Of a stretch of 64,000 bases of DNA, positions 25,286 through 43,150 are shown piece by piece. The notes below the pieces were generated by a model. That model was not told the origin of the DNA. It ran no database searches and was given only the letters and a program-made list of their open reading frames with translations. Positions within the stretch are counted from its first letter, which is position 1, and each line of letters opens with the position of its first letter. Location: positions 124,001 to 188,000 of the forward strand of contig NZ_JADPSA010000001.1 in the NCBI RefSeq assembly GCF_017347085.1. The letters run 5' to 3'. Origin of the DNA: Nesterenkonia sp. E16_10. Its GTDB lineage: Bacteria > Actinomycetota > Actinomycetes > Actinomycetales > Micrococcaceae. A program made the position numbers and the translations under genes.

Positions 25286-25702
25286 TCACTCACCACTCTC
25301 TCGGCTGATCACGCGTGCCCTCATGGGCAGCTTGTGGATTGCCAGGCGGAGCGCCTCTTTGGCGACTTCCTCCGTGACACCGGACAGCTCGAACATGATC
25401 CGTCCGGGCTTGACGTTGGCGATCCACCACTCCGGGGAACCCTTGCCGGAGCCCATGCGGACCTCGGCAGGCTTCTTGGTGAGCGGCTGGTCCGGGTAGA
25501 TGTTGATCCAGACCTTGCCGCCACGCTTGATGTGGCGGGTCATGGCGATACGCGCAGATTCGATCTGGCGGTTCGTCACGTAGGCGGGATCAAGGGCCTG
25601 GATGCCGTACTCGCCGAAGGCGAGCTCGGTTCCACCCTTGGCCCGCCCGCGGCGCTTGGGCCGGTGCGGCTTGCGGTACTTGACTCGGCGGGGCATCAAC
25701 AT
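25286..25702 (-). CDS. rplP: 50S ribosomal protein L16 (uL16)
   Basis: A 138-residue L16 that organises the A-site region of the large subunit. It starts [15 protein letters not shown], contains [19 protein letters not shown] and [11 protein letters not shown] and ends in the family-typical [14 protein letters not shown]. The ATG overlaps the rpsC stop by one base. Length is normal. Confidence 0.97.
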   Translation of the reverse strand: MLMPRRVKYRKPHRPKRRGRAKGGTELAFGEYGIQALDPAYVTNRQIESARIAMTRHIKRGGKVWINIYPDQPLTKKPAEVRMGSGKGSPEWWIANVKPGRIMFELSGVTEEVAKEALRLAIHKLPMRARVISRESGE

Positions 25703-26520
25703 CAGTTCTGCCCTCCTTCAGCACCAGATCCGGCTTCGGCGGGTGCCTGGGCACCAGCTTCGCGGCCGCGGCCCGGGCCACGACGACGACGCTCTTCGCC
25801 GCCTCCGCGGGGTCCACCACGACCGCCACGGGCTCCACCGCGACCTGAAGGCTGTGCAGCCTGCTGCGCGGCGAGCTCCTTGGCGGTGAGATCGCCCTTG
25901 TAGACCCAGACCTTCACGCCGATGCGGCCGAAGGTGGTCTTGGCCTCGTGCTTGCCGAAGTCGATGTTCGCGCGCAGGGTGTGCAGCGGAACGCGACCTT
26001 CGCGGTAGAACTCGGAGCGGGACATCTCTGCACCGCCGAGGCGTCCGGCGCACTGGATACGAATACCCTTTGCCCCTGAACGCATCGCCGAGGTGATGGC
26101 CTTCTTCATCGCGCGGCGGAACGCCACACGAGCGGCGAGCTGCTCGGCAACACCCTGGGCGACCAGCTGAGCATCGGTCTCGGGGCTCTTGACCTCGAGG
26201 ATGTTCAGCTGGATCTGCTTGGCGGTGAGCTTCTCCAGCTCGCTGCGGATCCGGTCCGCCTCGGCGCCGCGGCGACCGATGACGATGCCTGGCCGCGCCG
26301 TGTGGATATCCACCCGGACGCGGTCGCGGGTGCGCTCGATCTCAACCTTCGAGATGCCGGCGCGCTCCACGGACTTGGCCAGGAGTTCACGAATCTGGAC
26401 ATCCTCTTTCACGAAGTCCTTGTAACGCTGACCGGCCTTGGTCGAGTCGGCGTACCAGTGCGAAACGTGGTCAGTGGTGATGCCCAGACGGAAACCATTG
26501 GGGTTGATCTTCTGTCCCAC
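25702..26520 (-). CDS. rpsC: 30S ribosomal protein S3 (uS3) with RG-rich C-terminal extension
   Basis: A 272-residue S3. The N-terminal part starts [15 protein letters not shown] (GTG start). The KH domain is around 60-110, with the [15 protein letters not shown] loop, and the C-terminal domain ends at about 215. The last 55 residues are an extension, of which about 226-253 are mostly Gly/Arg ([16 protein letters not shown]) and the end is Ala/Glu-rich. S3 lines the mRNA entry channel with S4 and S5 and contributes to helicase activity. The RG-rich tail parallels that of S5 here. The GTG overlaps the rplV TAG by one base. Confidence 0.96.
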   Translation of the reverse strand: MGQKINPNGFRLGITTDHVSHWYADSTKAGQRYKDFVKEDVQIRELLAKSVERAGISKVEIERTRDRVRVDIHTARPGIVIGRRGAEADRIRSELEKLTAKQIQLNILEVKSPETDAQLVAQGVAEQLAARVAFRRAMKKAITSAMRSGAKGIRIQCAGRLGGAEMSRSEFYREGRVPLHTLRANIDFGKHEAKTTFGRIGVKVWVYKGDLTAKELAAQQAAQPSGRGGARGGRGGPRGGGEERRRRGPGRGREAGAQAPAEAGSGAEGGQN

Positions 26521-26885
26521 TACTGATCCCCACCTTTCTCTTCGGCGCCGACCACGATGGTCACGTGGCTGGTGCGCTTGTTGATGCGGAACGCCCGGCC
26601 TTGAGCCCTGGGACGGAACCGCTTCATGGTCGGGCCTTCATCGACGCGTGCCTCGGTGATGAAGAAGGCGTCCTCGTTAAAGGCGACTCCTTCCTTGTCT
26701 GCGTGCTGGCGAGCATTCGCCAGCGCAGAAGCGACCACCTTGGCCACCGGCTCTGTAGCGCCCTGAGGGGCGAACTTCAGAATTGCCAGTGCTTCGTTGG
26801 CCTGCTTGCCGCGGACAAGGTCGACGACGCGCCGGGCCTTCATAGGCGTCACACGCAGGTAGCGCGCAATTGCCTTGGCTTCCAT
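26520..26885 (-). CDS. rplV: 50S ribosomal protein L22 (uL22)
   Basis: A 121-residue L22, whose beta-hairpin lines the exit tunnel. It starts [18 protein letters not shown], has [18 protein letters not shown] and the hairpin region [17 protein letters not shown]. The ATG at 26883-26885 has GAAGGAA 5 bases upstream; the frame is open for 19 further codons but unconserved. No deletion of the hairpin (a macrolide-resistance change in other species) is seen. Confidence 0.96.
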   Translation of the reverse strand: MEAKAIARYLRVTPMKARRVVDLVRGKQANEALAILKFAPQGATEPVAKVVASALANARQHADKEGVAFNEDAFFITEARVDEGPTMKRFRPRAQGRAFRINKRTSHVTIVVGAEEKGGDQ

Positions 26886-26953
26886 TGCTTTCCTTCTCTC
26901 GTCTTGTGACACGAAGTACAAGCTCGCAGATCGTTCCTCCAAGGAGGAAGCGA

Positions 26954-27235
26954 TCAGCGGCGCTTGCCCTTCTTGTCGTCCTTCACATGGCCGCGGAATG
27001 TACGCGTCGGAGCGAACTCGCCGAGCTTGTGCCCGACCATCGACTCAGTGATGAACACGGGGATGTGCTTGCGTCCGTCGTGCACGGCCAGGGTGTGGCC
27101 GAGCATGTCGGGGATGATCATGGAACGGCGGGACCATGTCTTGATGACATTCTTGGTGCCCTTTTCGTTCTCAGCGACGACCTTGAGGTACAGGTGCTGA
27201 TCTACGAAGGGGCCCTTCTTCAAGCTGCGTGGCAT
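26954..27235 (-). CDS. rpsS: 30S ribosomal protein S19 (uS19)
   Basis: A 93-residue S19 of the 30S head. It begins [19 protein letters not shown] and has [20 protein letters not shown] and [16 protein letters not shown], complete and of standard length. It lies 12 bases after rplB. Confidence 0.98.
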   Translation of the reverse strand: MPRSLKKGPFVDQHLYLKVVAENEKGTKNVIKTWSRRSMIIPDMLGHTLAVHDGRKHIPVFITESMVGHKLGEFAPTRTFRGHVKDDKKGKRR

Positions 27236-27247
27236 GTCTCCAGGCTC

Positions 27248-28084
<837 letters not shown>

Positions 28085-28121
28085 ATTCTTCTTCCTCGAT
28101 CAAGTGGTTCCGATCAGCCGA

Positions 28122-28430
28122 TCAGGCTGCGGATCCTCCGAAGATGTCAATGTTGTGTCCCTCTTTGAGGGTGATGATCGCACGCTTGGTACCGGTGCGT
28201 GAGCCCCATCCGAACTTGGTGCGCTTGCGCTTGCCAGCTCGGTTGATGGTGTTGACCGAGTCGACGCGCACGGAGAAGATCTTCTCCACCGCGTACTTGA
28301 TCTCGGACTTCGTGGCTCGGGGGTCCACCAGGAAGGTGAACTTGCCCTCATCGATCAGGCTGTAGGACTTCTCTGACACGACGGGTGCGATGACGACGTC
28401 GCGCGGGTCCTTGCTTGTCAGGACGCTCAC
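28122..28430 (-). CDS. rplW: 50S ribosomal protein L23 (uL23)
   Basis: A 102-residue L23 at the exit-tunnel rim, the docking site for trigger factor and SRP. It contains [19 protein letters not shown], the [20 protein letters not shown] block and [20 protein letters not shown] (key part KRAIITL). The ATG overlaps the rplD stop by 4 bases. Normal length. Confidence 0.97.
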   Translation of the reverse strand: MSVLTSKDPRDVVIAPVVSEKSYSLIDEGKFTFLVDPRATKSEIKYAVEKIFSVRVDSVNTINRAGKRKRTKFGWGSRTGTKRAIITLKEGHNIDIFGGSAA

Positions 28431-29041
28431 TTGGTCTCCTCCTTCGCAGTGCCCTGTGCCAGGAAGGCGTCATAGCCGGCCTGCGTGAACACGATGTCAT
28501 CAGAGACGATGACGTCGTAGGTGTTCAGCTGATCGGCATACAGGGTGTGGACGTGCGGCAGGTTGCGGGTCGACAGCGCGGCGATGTCATCGCTGCGGTC
28601 GATCACGACCAGCCAGTTGCGGTTCGCGCCGCCGAGATCCGCCAGCGCCGCCTTGGCCGCCTTCGTCGAGGCCTGGTCGGTGACCAGTGAGTCCACGACG
28701 ACGATGCGGTCGTTGCGTGCCCGGTCCGAGAGGGCACCGCGCAGGGCGGCGGCCTTCATCTTCTTGGGCGTGCGCTGGGAGTAGTCGCGGGGCTGCGGTC
28801 CGTGGACCACGCCGCCGCCGACCATGTGGGGTCCGCGCAGCGAGCCCTGACGAGCACGACCGGTGCCCTTCTGCCGGAACGGCTTGGCGCCGGTGCCGGA
28901 GACCTCTGCACGAGTCTTGGTCTTGTGGGTGCCCTGGCGAGCCGCAGCTCGCTGAGCGACGACCACCTGGTGGATCAGCGCGACGTTGGTCTTGGCGTCG
29001 AATACTTCGGCGGGGAAGTCGACAGAAACCTTGTTGGCCAT
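28427..29041 (-). CDS. rplD: 50S ribosomal protein L4 (uL4)
   Basis: A 204-residue L4, which contacts the exit tunnel and in E. coli also represses the S10 operon. The tunnel loop region reads [20 protein letters not shown] then [11 protein letters not shown]. Two ATGs are in frame, at 29050 (overlapping the rplC stop) and 29041. The second is chosen because AAGGGAG is only one base from the first but about 10 from the second. Length is normal either way. Confidence 0.95.
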   Translation of the reverse strand: MANKVSVDFPAEVFDAKTNVALIHQVVVAQRAAARQGTHKTKTRAEVSGTGAKPFRQKGTGRARQGSLRGPHMVGGGVVHGPQPRDYSQRTPKKMKAAALRGALSDRARNDRIVVVDSLVTDQASTKAAKAALADLGGANRNWLVVIDRSDDIAALSTRNLPHVHTLYADQLNTYDVIVSDDIVFTQAGYDAFLAQGTAKEETK

Positions 29042-29046
29042 GTGGA

Positions 29047-29709
29047 TCATGCTCCCTTCACTGCAGTGCGGACCAGGACGACCTGGCCGCGAGCACCCGG
29101 AAGGGCACCCTTGATGAGCAGCAGGTTCTTCTCGGGGTCCACTGCGTGGACGGTCAGGTTATGGGTGGTCTGACGGACGCCGCCCATCCGACCTGCCATG
29201 CGCAGACCCTTGAAGACGCGGCCCGGGGTGGATGCGCCGCCGATGGAGCCTGGCTTGCGGTGGTTCTTGTGGGAACCGTGCGAGGCGCCCACACCGGCGA
29301 AGCCGTGACGCTTCATGACGCCGGCGAAGCCTTTGCCCTTGGTCTTGCCGATGACATCGACCTTCTGGCCGGTCTCGAAGGACTCGACGGTCAGGTCCTG
29401 TCCGAGCTCGTAGGAGCCGGAGTCACCGGTGCGGATCTCCACCACGTGGCGACGTGGGGTCACGCCGGCCTTCTCAAAGTGACCTGCCAGCGGCTTGGTC
29501 ACCTTGCGGGGATCGATGCGCCCGAAGCCGATCTGCACGGAGTTGTATCCGTCGCTGTCGGTGGTGCGGACCTGGGTCACGACGTTGGAGTCGGCCTGGA
29601 CAACAGTGACTGGGATGAGAACGTTGTTCTCGTCCCAGACCTGGGTCATGCCGAGCTTCGTGCCCAGCAGTCCCTTGACGTTCAGTTCAACGCGGGAAAT
29701 ATTGGTCAT
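29047..29709 (-). CDS. rplC: 50S ribosomal protein L3 (uL3)
   Basis: A 220-residue L3, one of the first proteins to assemble on 23S rRNA. It has [17 protein letters not shown], the [16 protein letters not shown] loop and [20 protein letters not shown] in the extension near the peptidyl-transferase centre. It is 21 bases after rpsJ. No truncation. Confidence 0.97.
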   Translation of the reverse strand: MTNISRVELNVKGLLGTKLGMTQVWDENNVLIPVTVVQADSNVVTQVRTTDSDGYNSVQIGFGRIDPRKVTKPLAGHFEKAGVTPRRHVVEIRTGDSGSYELGQDLTVESFETGQKVDVIGKTKGKGFAGVMKRHGFAGVGASHGSHKNHRKPGSIGGASTPGRVFKGLRMAGRMGGVRQTTHNLTVHAVDPEKNLLLIKGALPGARGQVVLVRTAVKGA

Positions 29710-29730
29710 AGTGTTCTCAGCACCTCCCTG

Positions 29731-30039
29731 CTAGAGCTTGATCTCGATATTGACGTCTGCAGGCAGGTCGAGTCGCATCAGGGAATCGACGGCCTTGGGC
29801 GTCGGGTCCACGATGTCGATCAAGCGCTTGTGAGTGCGCATCTCGAAGTGCTCGCGAGAGTCTTTGTACTTGTGGGGCGACCGGATGACGGCATACACGT
29901 TCTTCTCGGTGGGCAGCGGCACTGGGCCGACAACCGTTGCACCAGCACGTGTGACCGTGTCGACGATCTTCCGGGCCGAGGTGTCGATGACTTCGTGGTC
30001 ATACGACTTCAGCCGGATGCGGATTTTCTGTCCCGCCAT
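29731..30039 (-). CDS. rpsJ: 30S ribosomal protein S10 (uS10)
   Basis: A 102-residue S10, also the NusE subunit of antitermination complexes. It starts [19 protein letters not shown] and has [20 protein letters not shown] and the loop [16 protein letters not shown]. The ATG at 30037-30039 is the family start; the open frame upstream is not conserved. It is the first gene of the S10 cluster, preceded by a leader of more than 400 bases. Confidence 0.98.
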   Translation of the reverse strand: MAGQKIRIRLKSYDHEVIDTSARKIVDTVTRAGATVVGPVPLPTEKNVYAVIRSPHKYKDSREHFEMRTHKRLIDIVDPTPKAVDSLMRLDLPADVNIEIKL

Positions 30040-30500
30040 GCGTTGAGCCTCTTTCTGGTGTTCTGACATTCGTCTTACGTCGCAGCCCAAGACTGTGACG
30101 GAGCCATGGGGGCTCCCAGAGAGGCATCAGCGCTGGCTCCCTCGCGGGGCAGGCGGTGCTGACCTTCTGCAGTTATGGGCTGCGCACCCGCACCTGCATC
30201 CGCTCGGTCTCCCAAGTCTGACGATGCGTGGCGAAGATGCACGACCCGAACAGTCCGAATCCGTGCCTGCGAATCCTGCGTGAAGCAGGCCTCGACGGGT
30301 TCCTCGGGCTGACGGGCATCCGACCCCCGCGGTCGGGCGTGTCGCTTATATGAGCAGGGATCCTGCACACAGCGAAACACTGAACGGGTGTCGGCCTATA
30401 AGTTTTGGAATTCGCTCCACGCGGTGGACCCGAGGGCACACCGGGGCACAGGGCCCGTGAGCAACCTGTCTATTCTCACATAGATGGGCACCCATGACAA
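30040..30500 (-). promoter_or_regulatory. S10-operon promoter and long leader
   Basis: The 560 bases between tuf and rpsJ hold no gene. On the minus strand TTGTCA (30495-30500), 17 bases and GAGAAT (30472-30477) form a promoter close after the tuf terminator, giving a leader of about 425 bases. Other minus-10-like AT-rich islands lie near 30395 (TTATAGG) and 30345 (CATATAAG), so more than one start is possible. Stems include CCGACC/GGTCGG (30320-30336) and GGAGCC/GGCTCC (30100-30116). A regulatory leader, for example responding to L4 as in E. coli, is inference only. Confidence 0.5.
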
Positions 30501-30504
30501 ACAC

Positions 30505-30536
30505 GAGACCCCGGTGGCTGATGCCACCGGGGTCTC
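30505..30536 (-). terminator. tuf terminator
   Basis: A perfect 14-base-pair stem GAGACCCCGGTGGC / GCCACCGGGGTCTC with a 4-base loop, 67 bases after the tuf stop. GTGTTTGTC follows on the minus strand, a weak T-run. Confidence 0.9.
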
Positions 30537-30603
30537 ATGATTTTGCTCAGCTCAGCTTCCGGGTTCTTCCCCCGGCAGCTGGGTCACGCAGAGGATCCGA
30601 AGA

Positions 30604-31794
30604 TTACTTCAGGATCTTCACGACGCGGCCTGAACCAACGGTGCGTCCACCCTCGCGGATGGCGAAGCCGAGGCCCTCTTCCATGGCGATCTCCTGGATG
30701 AGCTCCACGGTCATCTCGGTGTTGTCACCGGGCATGACCATCTCGGTGCCCTCGGGCAGCGAGATGACGCCGGTGACGTCGGTGGTCCGGAAGTAGAACT
30801 GCGGACGGTAGTTGGTGTAGAAGGGGTTGTGGCGACCGCCCTCATCCTTGGAGAGGATGTAGACGTTGGCCTCGAACTGCGTGTGCGGGGTGATGGAGCC
30901 GGGAGCTGCCACGACCTGGCCGCGCTCGACGTCATCGCGCTTCAGACCGCGAAGCAGCAGGCCACAGTTCTCGCCGGCCCATGCCTCGTCGAGCTGCTTG
31001 TGGAACATCTCGATACCGGTGACGGTGGTCTTCTGCTTCGGACGGATTCCGAGGATCTCGATCTCGGAGTTGATCTTCAGCGTGCCGCGCTCGGCGCGAC
31101 CGGTGACCACGGTGCCACGACCGGTGATGGTGAAGACGTCCTCGATGGGCATCAGGAACGGCTTGTCCTTGTCGCGCTCCGGCTCCGGGATGAAGCTGTC
31201 CACGGCTTCCATGAGGTCTTCGACGGTCTTGACCCACTCGGCGTCGCCCTCGAGAGCCTTCAGGCCCGAGGTGCGGATGACCGGTGCGTTGTCGCCGTCG
31301 TAGCCCTGTGAATCGAGGAGCTCGCGCACCTCCATCTCGACGAGGTCCAGGAGCTCTTCATCCTCGACCATGTCGGACTTGTTCAGTGCGACCAGCAGGG
31401 AGGGCACGCCCACCTGGCGGGCCAGCAGCACGTGCTCGCGGGTCTGCGCCATCGGGCCATCAGTGGCGGCGACGACCAGGATCGCACCGTCCATCTGAGC
31501 GGCACCGGTGATCATGTTCTTCACGTAGTCAGCGTGACCGGGGGCGTCCACGTGTGCATAGTGGCGCTTGTCGGTCTGGTACTCCACGTGGGAGACGTTG
31601 ATCGTGATGCCGCGCTCGCGCTCCTCGGGAGCGTTGTCGATCGAGGCGAAGTCGCGGCCCTGGTTCAGGTCCGGGAACTTCTCTGCCAGGACCTTCGAGA
31701 TCGCGGCGGTCAGGGTGGTCTTTCCATGGTCAACGTGACCGATGGTGCCGATGTTCAGGTGCGGCTTGTTACGCTCAAACTTTGCCTTGGCCAC
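30604..31794 (-). CDS. tuf: Elongation factor Tu
   Basis: A 396-residue EF-Tu GTPase that delivers aminoacyl-tRNA to the ribosome. G-domain motifs [10 protein letters not shown] (about 19-28), [12 protein letters not shown] and NKSDMV are present, followed by the two beta-barrel domains and the conserved end [10 protein letters not shown]. The start is a GTG at 31792-31794 with AGGAGG 6 bases upstream. It has its own promoter (31872-31900) after a hairpin that follows fusA, so it can be expressed independently of the str genes. It is the only tuf copy in this window. Confidence 0.98.
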   Translation of the reverse strand: MAKAKFERNKPHLNIGTIGHVDHGKTTLTAAISKVLAEKFPDLNQGRDFASIDNAPEERERGITINVSHVEYQTDKRHYAHVDAPGHADYVKNMITGAAQMDGAILVVAATDGPMAQTREHVLLARQVGVPSLLVALNKSDMVEDEELLDLVEMEVRELLDSQGYDGDNAPVIRTSGLKALEGDAEWVKTVEDLMEAVDSFIPEPERDKDKPFLMPIEDVFTITGRGTVVTGRAERGTLKINSEIEILGIRPKQKTTVTGIEMFHKQLDEAWAGENCGLLLRGLKRDDVERGQVVAAPGSITPHTQFEANVYILSKDEGGRHNPFYTNYRPQFYFRTTDVTGVISLPEGTEMVMPGDNTEMTVELIQEIAMEEGLGFAIREGGRTVGSGRVVKILK

Positions 31795-31871
31795 AGGTTC
31801 CTCCTATAGAACTTGAAACAGGTAAGAAGACTTACTCCAGCCGCACTGTCAACGAGGCTGAAACTCATGCA

Positions 31872-31900
31872 AGTCTACTAATCGCTAGGTATTTGGTGAA
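31872..31900 (-). promoter_or_regulatory. tuf promoter
   Basis: On the minus strand TTCACC (31895-31900), 17 bases, TAGACT (31872-31877); start expected near 31865, leader about 70 bases. A TTGACA closer to the gene (31846-31851) has no partner minus-10 at a usable distance. Confidence 0.5.
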
Positions 31901-31987
31901 ATTTCCCGAATGGTGCTGCGTGAGGAGCGGTGGAGGTCATTCGGGGACCTCGCTTCCTCGAAGCATTGCCGAGCCGCCTGGCTCGAT

Positions 31988-32019
31988 CCCGGTCCGCCGA
32001 GCGGACTCAGCGGACCGGG
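31988..32019 (-). terminator. fusA terminator hairpin
   Basis: CCCGGTCCGC (31988-31997) pairs with GCGGACCGGG (32010-32019), 10 base pairs, loop of 12, starting 15 bases after the fusA stop; outer GGCT/AGCC may extend it. No T-run. Confidence 0.7.
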
Positions 32020-32034
32020 GAGCCGAGTGGTGGA

Positions 32035-34149
32035 TCAGGCGCCGCGGTTCTTCTCGATGATCTCTTCGGCCACGGCCTTCGGGACCTCGGCGTACGAGTT
32101 GAAGGACATGGTGAAGACTGCACGGCCCTGAGTGCGCGAGCGCAGTTCACCGATGTAGCCGAACATCTCGGACAGCGGCACGAGTGCCTTGATGACCTTC
32201 ACGCCTGCTGCGTCATCCATCGACTGGATCTGACCGCGGCGGGAGTTCAGGTCACCGATGACCTCGCCCATGTACTCCTCGGGAGTACGGACTTCGACGG
32301 ACATCATCGGTTCGAGCAGCACGGGATTGGCCCGGCGTGCGCCTTCCTTGAACACCTGGGAGCCGGCGAGCTTGAACGCCATCTCCGAGGAGTCGACGTC
32401 GTGGTAGGCGCCGTCGGTGAGTTCGGCCTTGACTCCGACCATCGGGTAGCCGGCGAGGACGCCGAGACCCATGGCGTCCTGGATGCCTGCGTCCACCGAG
32501 GGGATGTACTCGCGGGGGATGCGTCCACCGGTCACCAGGTTGGCGAATTCGTACATCTCGCCGTCCGCGGTGTCGAGAGGCTCGAAGTTCATGAGCACCT
32601 TGGCGAACTGGCCCGAACCACCGGTCTGCTTCTTGTGGGTGTAGTCGACCTTCTCCACACGCTTCTTGATGGTCTCGCGGTAGGCGACCTGGGGCTTGCC
32701 CACGTTGGCCTCCACGTTGAACTCGCGACGCATGCGGTCCACCAGGATGTCCAGGTGGAGCTCGCCCATTCCGCCGATCTCGGTCTGGCCGGTCTCGTCG
32801 TTCTGGGTGACGGTGAAGGTCGGGTCCTCGGCCGCCAGCTTCTGGATGGCCGTGGAGAGCTTCTCCTGGTCGGACTTGGACTTCGGCTCGATGGCCACGG
32901 AGATCACAGGCTCCGGGAAGGTCATCGACTCGAGCACGATCTGGTCGTTCGGATCGCACAGCGTGTCACCGGTGGTGGTGTCCTTGAGTCCGATGACCGC
33001 GTAGATGTGACCGGCCTGGATCTCCTCGACCGGGTTCTCCTTATTGGCGTGCATCTGGAAGAGCTTGCCGATGCGCTCCTTCTTGCCCTTCGTGGAGTTC
33101 ACGATCTGCGCGCCGGCGGAGAGCTTGCCGGAGTACACGCGGATGAAGGTGAGCTGCCCGAAGAACGGGTGGGAGGCGATCTTGAACGCCAGCGCGGAGA
33201 AGGGCTCCTCCTTGCTCGGGCGACGGGTCAGGATCTGGTCCTCATGGTTGGGCTTGTGCCCCTCCATGGCCTCGACGTCTGCCGGGGTCGGCAGGTAGTC
33301 GATGACGGCGTCGAGCATCGGCTGCACGCCGCGGTTCTTGAAGGCAGAGCCGCAGAAGACCGGGTAGGCGGCGGAGGCCACGGTGAGCTTGCGCACGCCT
33401 TCCTTGAGCTCGTCGTTGGTGATCTCTTCGCCCTCGAGGTACTTGTTCATCAGCACATCGTCGGCTTCGGCAACCTGCTCGATGAGCGTGTTGCGGTACT
33501 CCTCGGCCTGCTCCTTCATGTCCTCGGGGATCTCCTGGGTCTCATACTGAGCACCCATGGTGACATCGCCCTTGGAGTCGCCGGGCCACACCAGGGCCTT
33601 CATCTGGAGCAGGTCCACGACGCCGACGAAGTCACTCTCAGAGCCGATCGGCAGCTGCATCACCAGCGGTGTTGCACCCAGCCGGGACTTGATGGTGTCC
33701 ACGGTGTAGTAGAAGTCTGCGCCGAGCTTGTCCATCTTGTTGACGAAACAGATGCGCGGGACGTTGTACTTATCGGCCTGGCGCCAGACAGTCTCAGACT
33801 GCGGCTCCACGCCTTCCTTGCCGTCGAACACGGCGACGGCACCATCGAGGACGCGCAGCGCGCGCTCCACCTCGACGGTGAAGTCCACGTGCCCGGGGGT
33901 GTCGATGATGTTGATCTGGTTGTCGCCCCAGAAGCAGGTCACCGCGGCGGAGGTGATCGTGATGCCGCGCTCTTTCTCCTGCTCCATCCAGTCCGTCGTG
34001 GACGCACCGTCGTGAGTTTCACCGATCTTGTGGTTCATGCCGGTGTAGAACAGGATGCGTTCGGTTGCGGTGGTCTTACCGGCATCGATGTGAGCCATGA
34101 TGCCGATGTTGCGGACCTTCTTGAGGTCAGTGAGCACGTCTTGTGCCAC
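32035..34149 (-). CDS. fusA: Elongation factor G
   Basis: A 704-residue translocase GTPase. The G1 motif [17 protein letters not shown] lies near residue 20, with [12 protein letters not shown] and [10 protein letters not shown] following. Domain IV and V blocks such as GQFAKV and [11 protein letters not shown] are visible. It starts with GTG at 34147-34149, with AAGGGG about 8 bases upstream. It stands between rpsG (18 bases upstream) and tuf, the usual str-operon order. No sign of a second, regulatory EF-G-like paralogue. Confidence 0.98.
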   Translation of the reverse strand: MAQDVLTDLKKVRNIGIMAHIDAGKTTATERILFYTGMNHKIGETHDGASTTDWMEQEKERGITITSAAVTCFWGDNQINIIDTPGHVDFTVEVERALRVLDGAVAVFDGKEGVEPQSETVWRQADKYNVPRICFVNKMDKLGADFYYTVDTIKSRLGATPLVMQLPIGSESDFVGVVDLLQMKALVWPGDSKGDVTMGAQYETQEIPEDMKEQAEEYRNTLIEQVAEADDVLMNKYLEGEEITNDELKEGVRKLTVASAAYPVFCGSAFKNRGVQPMLDAVIDYLPTPADVEAMEGHKPNHEDQILTRRPSKEEPFSALAFKIASHPFFGQLTFIRVYSGKLSAGAQIVNSTKGKKERIGKLFQMHANKENPVEEIQAGHIYAVIGLKDTTTGDTLCDPNDQIVLESMTFPEPVISVAIEPKSKSDQEKLSTAIQKLAAEDPTFTVTQNDETGQTEIGGMGELHLDILVDRMRREFNVEANVGKPQVAYRETIKKRVEKVDYTHKKQTGGSGQFAKVLMNFEPLDTADGEMYEFANLVTGGRIPREYIPSVDAGIQDAMGLGVLAGYPMVGVKAELTDGAYHDVDSSEMAFKLAGSQVFKEGARRANPVLLEPMMSVEVRTPEEYMGEVIGDLNSRRGQIQSMDDAAGVKVIKALVPLSEMFGYIGELRSRTQGRAVFTMSFNSYAEVPKAVAEEIIEKNRGA

Positions 34150-34167
34150 GGTGATTCCCCTTTTCTA

Positions 34168-34638
34168 TTACCAGCGGTAGTGGGCGAAGGCCTTGTTGGA
34201 CTCGGCCATCTTGTGAGTGTCCTCGCGGCGCTTCACAGCGGCACCAAGACCGTTGGAGGCGTCGAGGATCTCGTTCATCAGGCGATCCGTCATGCTCTTC
34301 TCGCGGCGATCCTTGGAGTAGCCGACCAGCCAGCGCAGGGCCAGCGCGGTCGAGCGACCGGGCTTGACCTCCACGGGGACCTGGTAGGTCGCGCCGCCGA
34401 CGCGGCGGGAGCGGACCTCGAGTGCCGGGCGGACGTTGTCCATGGCCTTCTTGAGCGTGGTCACCGGGTCATCGCCGGACTTCTTCGCGACGCCTTCGAG
34501 TGCGCCGTAGACGATGCGCTCGGCGGTGGACTTCTTGCCGTCGACCAGGACCTTGTTGATCAGCTGCGTGACCAAGGGTGATCCGTGGACCGGATCCTGG
34601 ACGAGAGGGCGCTTGGGTGCGGGTCCCTTACGTGGCAT
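34168..34638 (-). CDS. rpsG: 30S ribosomal protein S7 (uS7)
   Basis: A 156-residue S7, the primary organiser of the 30S head. It starts [20 protein letters not shown], an actinobacterial-type N-terminus, and has [14 protein letters not shown] and [14 protein letters not shown] and ends FAHYRW. The ATG overlaps the rpsL stop by one base (TAATG). The longer open frame upstream overlaps rpsL and is discarded. Confidence 0.97.
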   Translation of the reverse strand: MPRKGPAPKRPLVQDPVHGSPLVTQLINKVLVDGKKSTAERIVYGALEGVAKKSGDDPVTTLKKAMDNVRPALEVRSRRVGGATYQVPVEVKPGRSTALALRWLVGYSKDRREKSMTDRLMNEILDASNGLGAAVKRREDTHKMAESNKAFAHYRW

Positions 34639-35012
34639 TACTTCTTCTCCTTCTTGGCCCCGTAGCGGGAGCGAGCCTGACCGCGACCCTTGACACCCTG
34701 GGTGTCGAGGGCGCCGCGGACGATCTTGTAACGGACACCGGGAAGGTCCTTCACACGACCGCCGCGCACGAGCACGATCGAGTGCTCCTGCAGGTTGTGT
34801 CCCTCGCCCGGGATGTAGGCGGTGACTTCGACGCCGCCGCCGAGGCGCACACGGGCCACCTTGCGCAGAGCCGAGTTCGGCTTCTTCGGGGTCGTGGTGT
34901 ACACACGAGTGCACACGCCACGACGCATCGGGCTGCCCTGCAGTGCAGGGGTGTTGTTCTTGGTGCGCTTGGGATGACGCCCCTTGCGCACAAGCTGCTG
35001 AATAGTAGGCAC
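34638..35012 (-). CDS. rpsL: 30S ribosomal protein S12 (uS12)
   Basis: A 124-residue S12 at the decoding centre. It starts [12 protein letters not shown] at a GTG (35010-35012), with GGAG 8 bases upstream. [15 protein letters not shown] and [14 protein letters not shown] carry lysines at the positions whose mutation gives streptomycin resistance elsewhere, so the wild-type, susceptible form is present. It is the first gene of the str cluster. Confidence 0.97.
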   Translation of the reverse strand: MPTIQQLVRKGRHPKRTKNNTPALQGSPMRRGVCTRVYTTTPKKPNSALRKVARVRLGGGVEVTAYIPGEGHNLQEHSIVLVRGGRVKDLPGVRYKIVRGALDTQGVKGRGQARSRYGAKKEKK

Positions 35013-35243
35013 TATGCGTTCTCCATACGTGTAGTGAGGGAAGCAGAGGTTTGAGGTCTGCCCGCGGTCGAGAGTTCTACACACGGTCCGCGGGTACTGG
35101 TCCCCAGGCGTGCAAAAATGTGGCATGTGTTGCGCAACTTCCCCGCAACCCGGACCGAGTCCCTCTGCCACATCAGAAACAATCACGTTAACACTAACAG
35201 CTGCGCCCCCGGAGCGCGAACGGGCCCGAGGACGCTTCAGACG
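35013..35243 (-). promoter_or_regulatory. Region upstream of rpsL
   Basis: This gene-free stretch (332 bases including the rpoC terminator) must contain the str-operon promoter, but no pair fits cleanly. AT-rich candidates lie around 35170-35200 (TTAGTGTTAACG on the minus strand) and 35078 (GTGTAGAAC). It holds an 8-base inverted repeat ATGTGGCA/TGCCACAT (35118-35125 and 35166-35173) enclosing the palindrome GTTGCGCAAC (35129-35138). Confidence 0.4.
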
Positions 35244-35284
35244 AGGCAGGGCCCGGGAGAGCATCGCTCCCCCGGGCCCTGCCT
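35244..35284 (-). terminator. rpoC terminator
   Basis: A perfect 14-base-pair stem (35244-35257 with 35271-35284), AGGCAGGGCCCGGG / CCCGGGCCCTGCCT, about 60 bases after the rpoC stop. The outer 11 bases are identical to the stem of the rplA terminator at 48590-48627. Confidence 0.85.
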
Positions 35285-35344
35285 GCCGCTCCGTCCTCAG
35301 CCCTCGATCTTCGGGGCCTCAGCGGAACCTGGTGTCAGCTCCGC

Positions 35345-39232
<3,888 letters not shown>

Positions 39233-39294
39233 AGTCCGGTATCTCTCTTTTCTCTAAAGATTCGTGACGGAGTGAAGGTGCATCGGTGAGGCCC

Positions 39295-42813
<3,519 letters not shown>

Positions 42814-42919
42814 GTTGGATCCTTCCACAGACCTTCGTAGCTTCCGTAGGAATCACGCATAAATTCAACTGCCCACCGCTATTTGAAGGCACTGATGTAG
42901 AGAAGATGCGCAAAAGTAC

Positions 42920-42949
42920 AGAATAGACCACGAAGACAGCCCAAGGCAA
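42920..42949 (-). promoter_or_regulatory. rpoB promoter
   Basis: On the minus strand TTGCCT (42944-42949), 18 bases and TATTCT (42920-42925); start near 42913, leader about 100 bases. The remaining gene-free sequence up to 43090 shows nothing else recognisable. Confidence 0.5.
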
Positions 42950-43090
42950 GAGGAGGCCACTGGGGCATGAGACGCGAGGGCTGTGCCTGACGCCGAATGG
43001 GAAGGCCGGCGGAGAGTGTTGAGGGGGCTCCGGGCTTTCTGGGCAGTAACTGTACCAGCCTGTGTGCACCGGACGTGCGATGGGACACAC

Positions 43091-43150
43091 CCCGGCGCGC
43101 CGGGCGTCAGACGTCGGACGCGCCGGGTCCAGGCCGCCGGGCGTCAGACG
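43091..43150 (-). terminator. Hairpin and 14-base direct repeat at the end of the response-regulator gene
   Basis: CCCGGCGCG (43091-43099) pairs with CGCGCCGGG (43119-43127). The 14-mer CCGGGCGTCAGACG occurs twice, at 43100-43113 in the hairpin loop and at 43137-43150 across the regulator's stop codon (43144-43146). Probable terminator for the kinase-regulator transcript. Confidence 0.6.

Noticed and set aside
31846-31851. TTGACA upstream of tuf.
   Set aside because: No TAnnnT at 16-19 bases; the pair TTCACC-17-TAGACT further upstream is a better fit.
31930-34581. An 883-codon open frame on the plus strand opposite fusA and rpsG.
   Set aside because: Antisense to the complete EF-G and S7 genes; low-complexity His/Leu/Val/Asp composition and no recognisable motif.
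34638-35264. The longer open frame of rpsL (208 codons).
   Set aside because: The extra upstream part is unconserved and the GTG at 35012 starts the canonical S12 with a ribosome-binding site.
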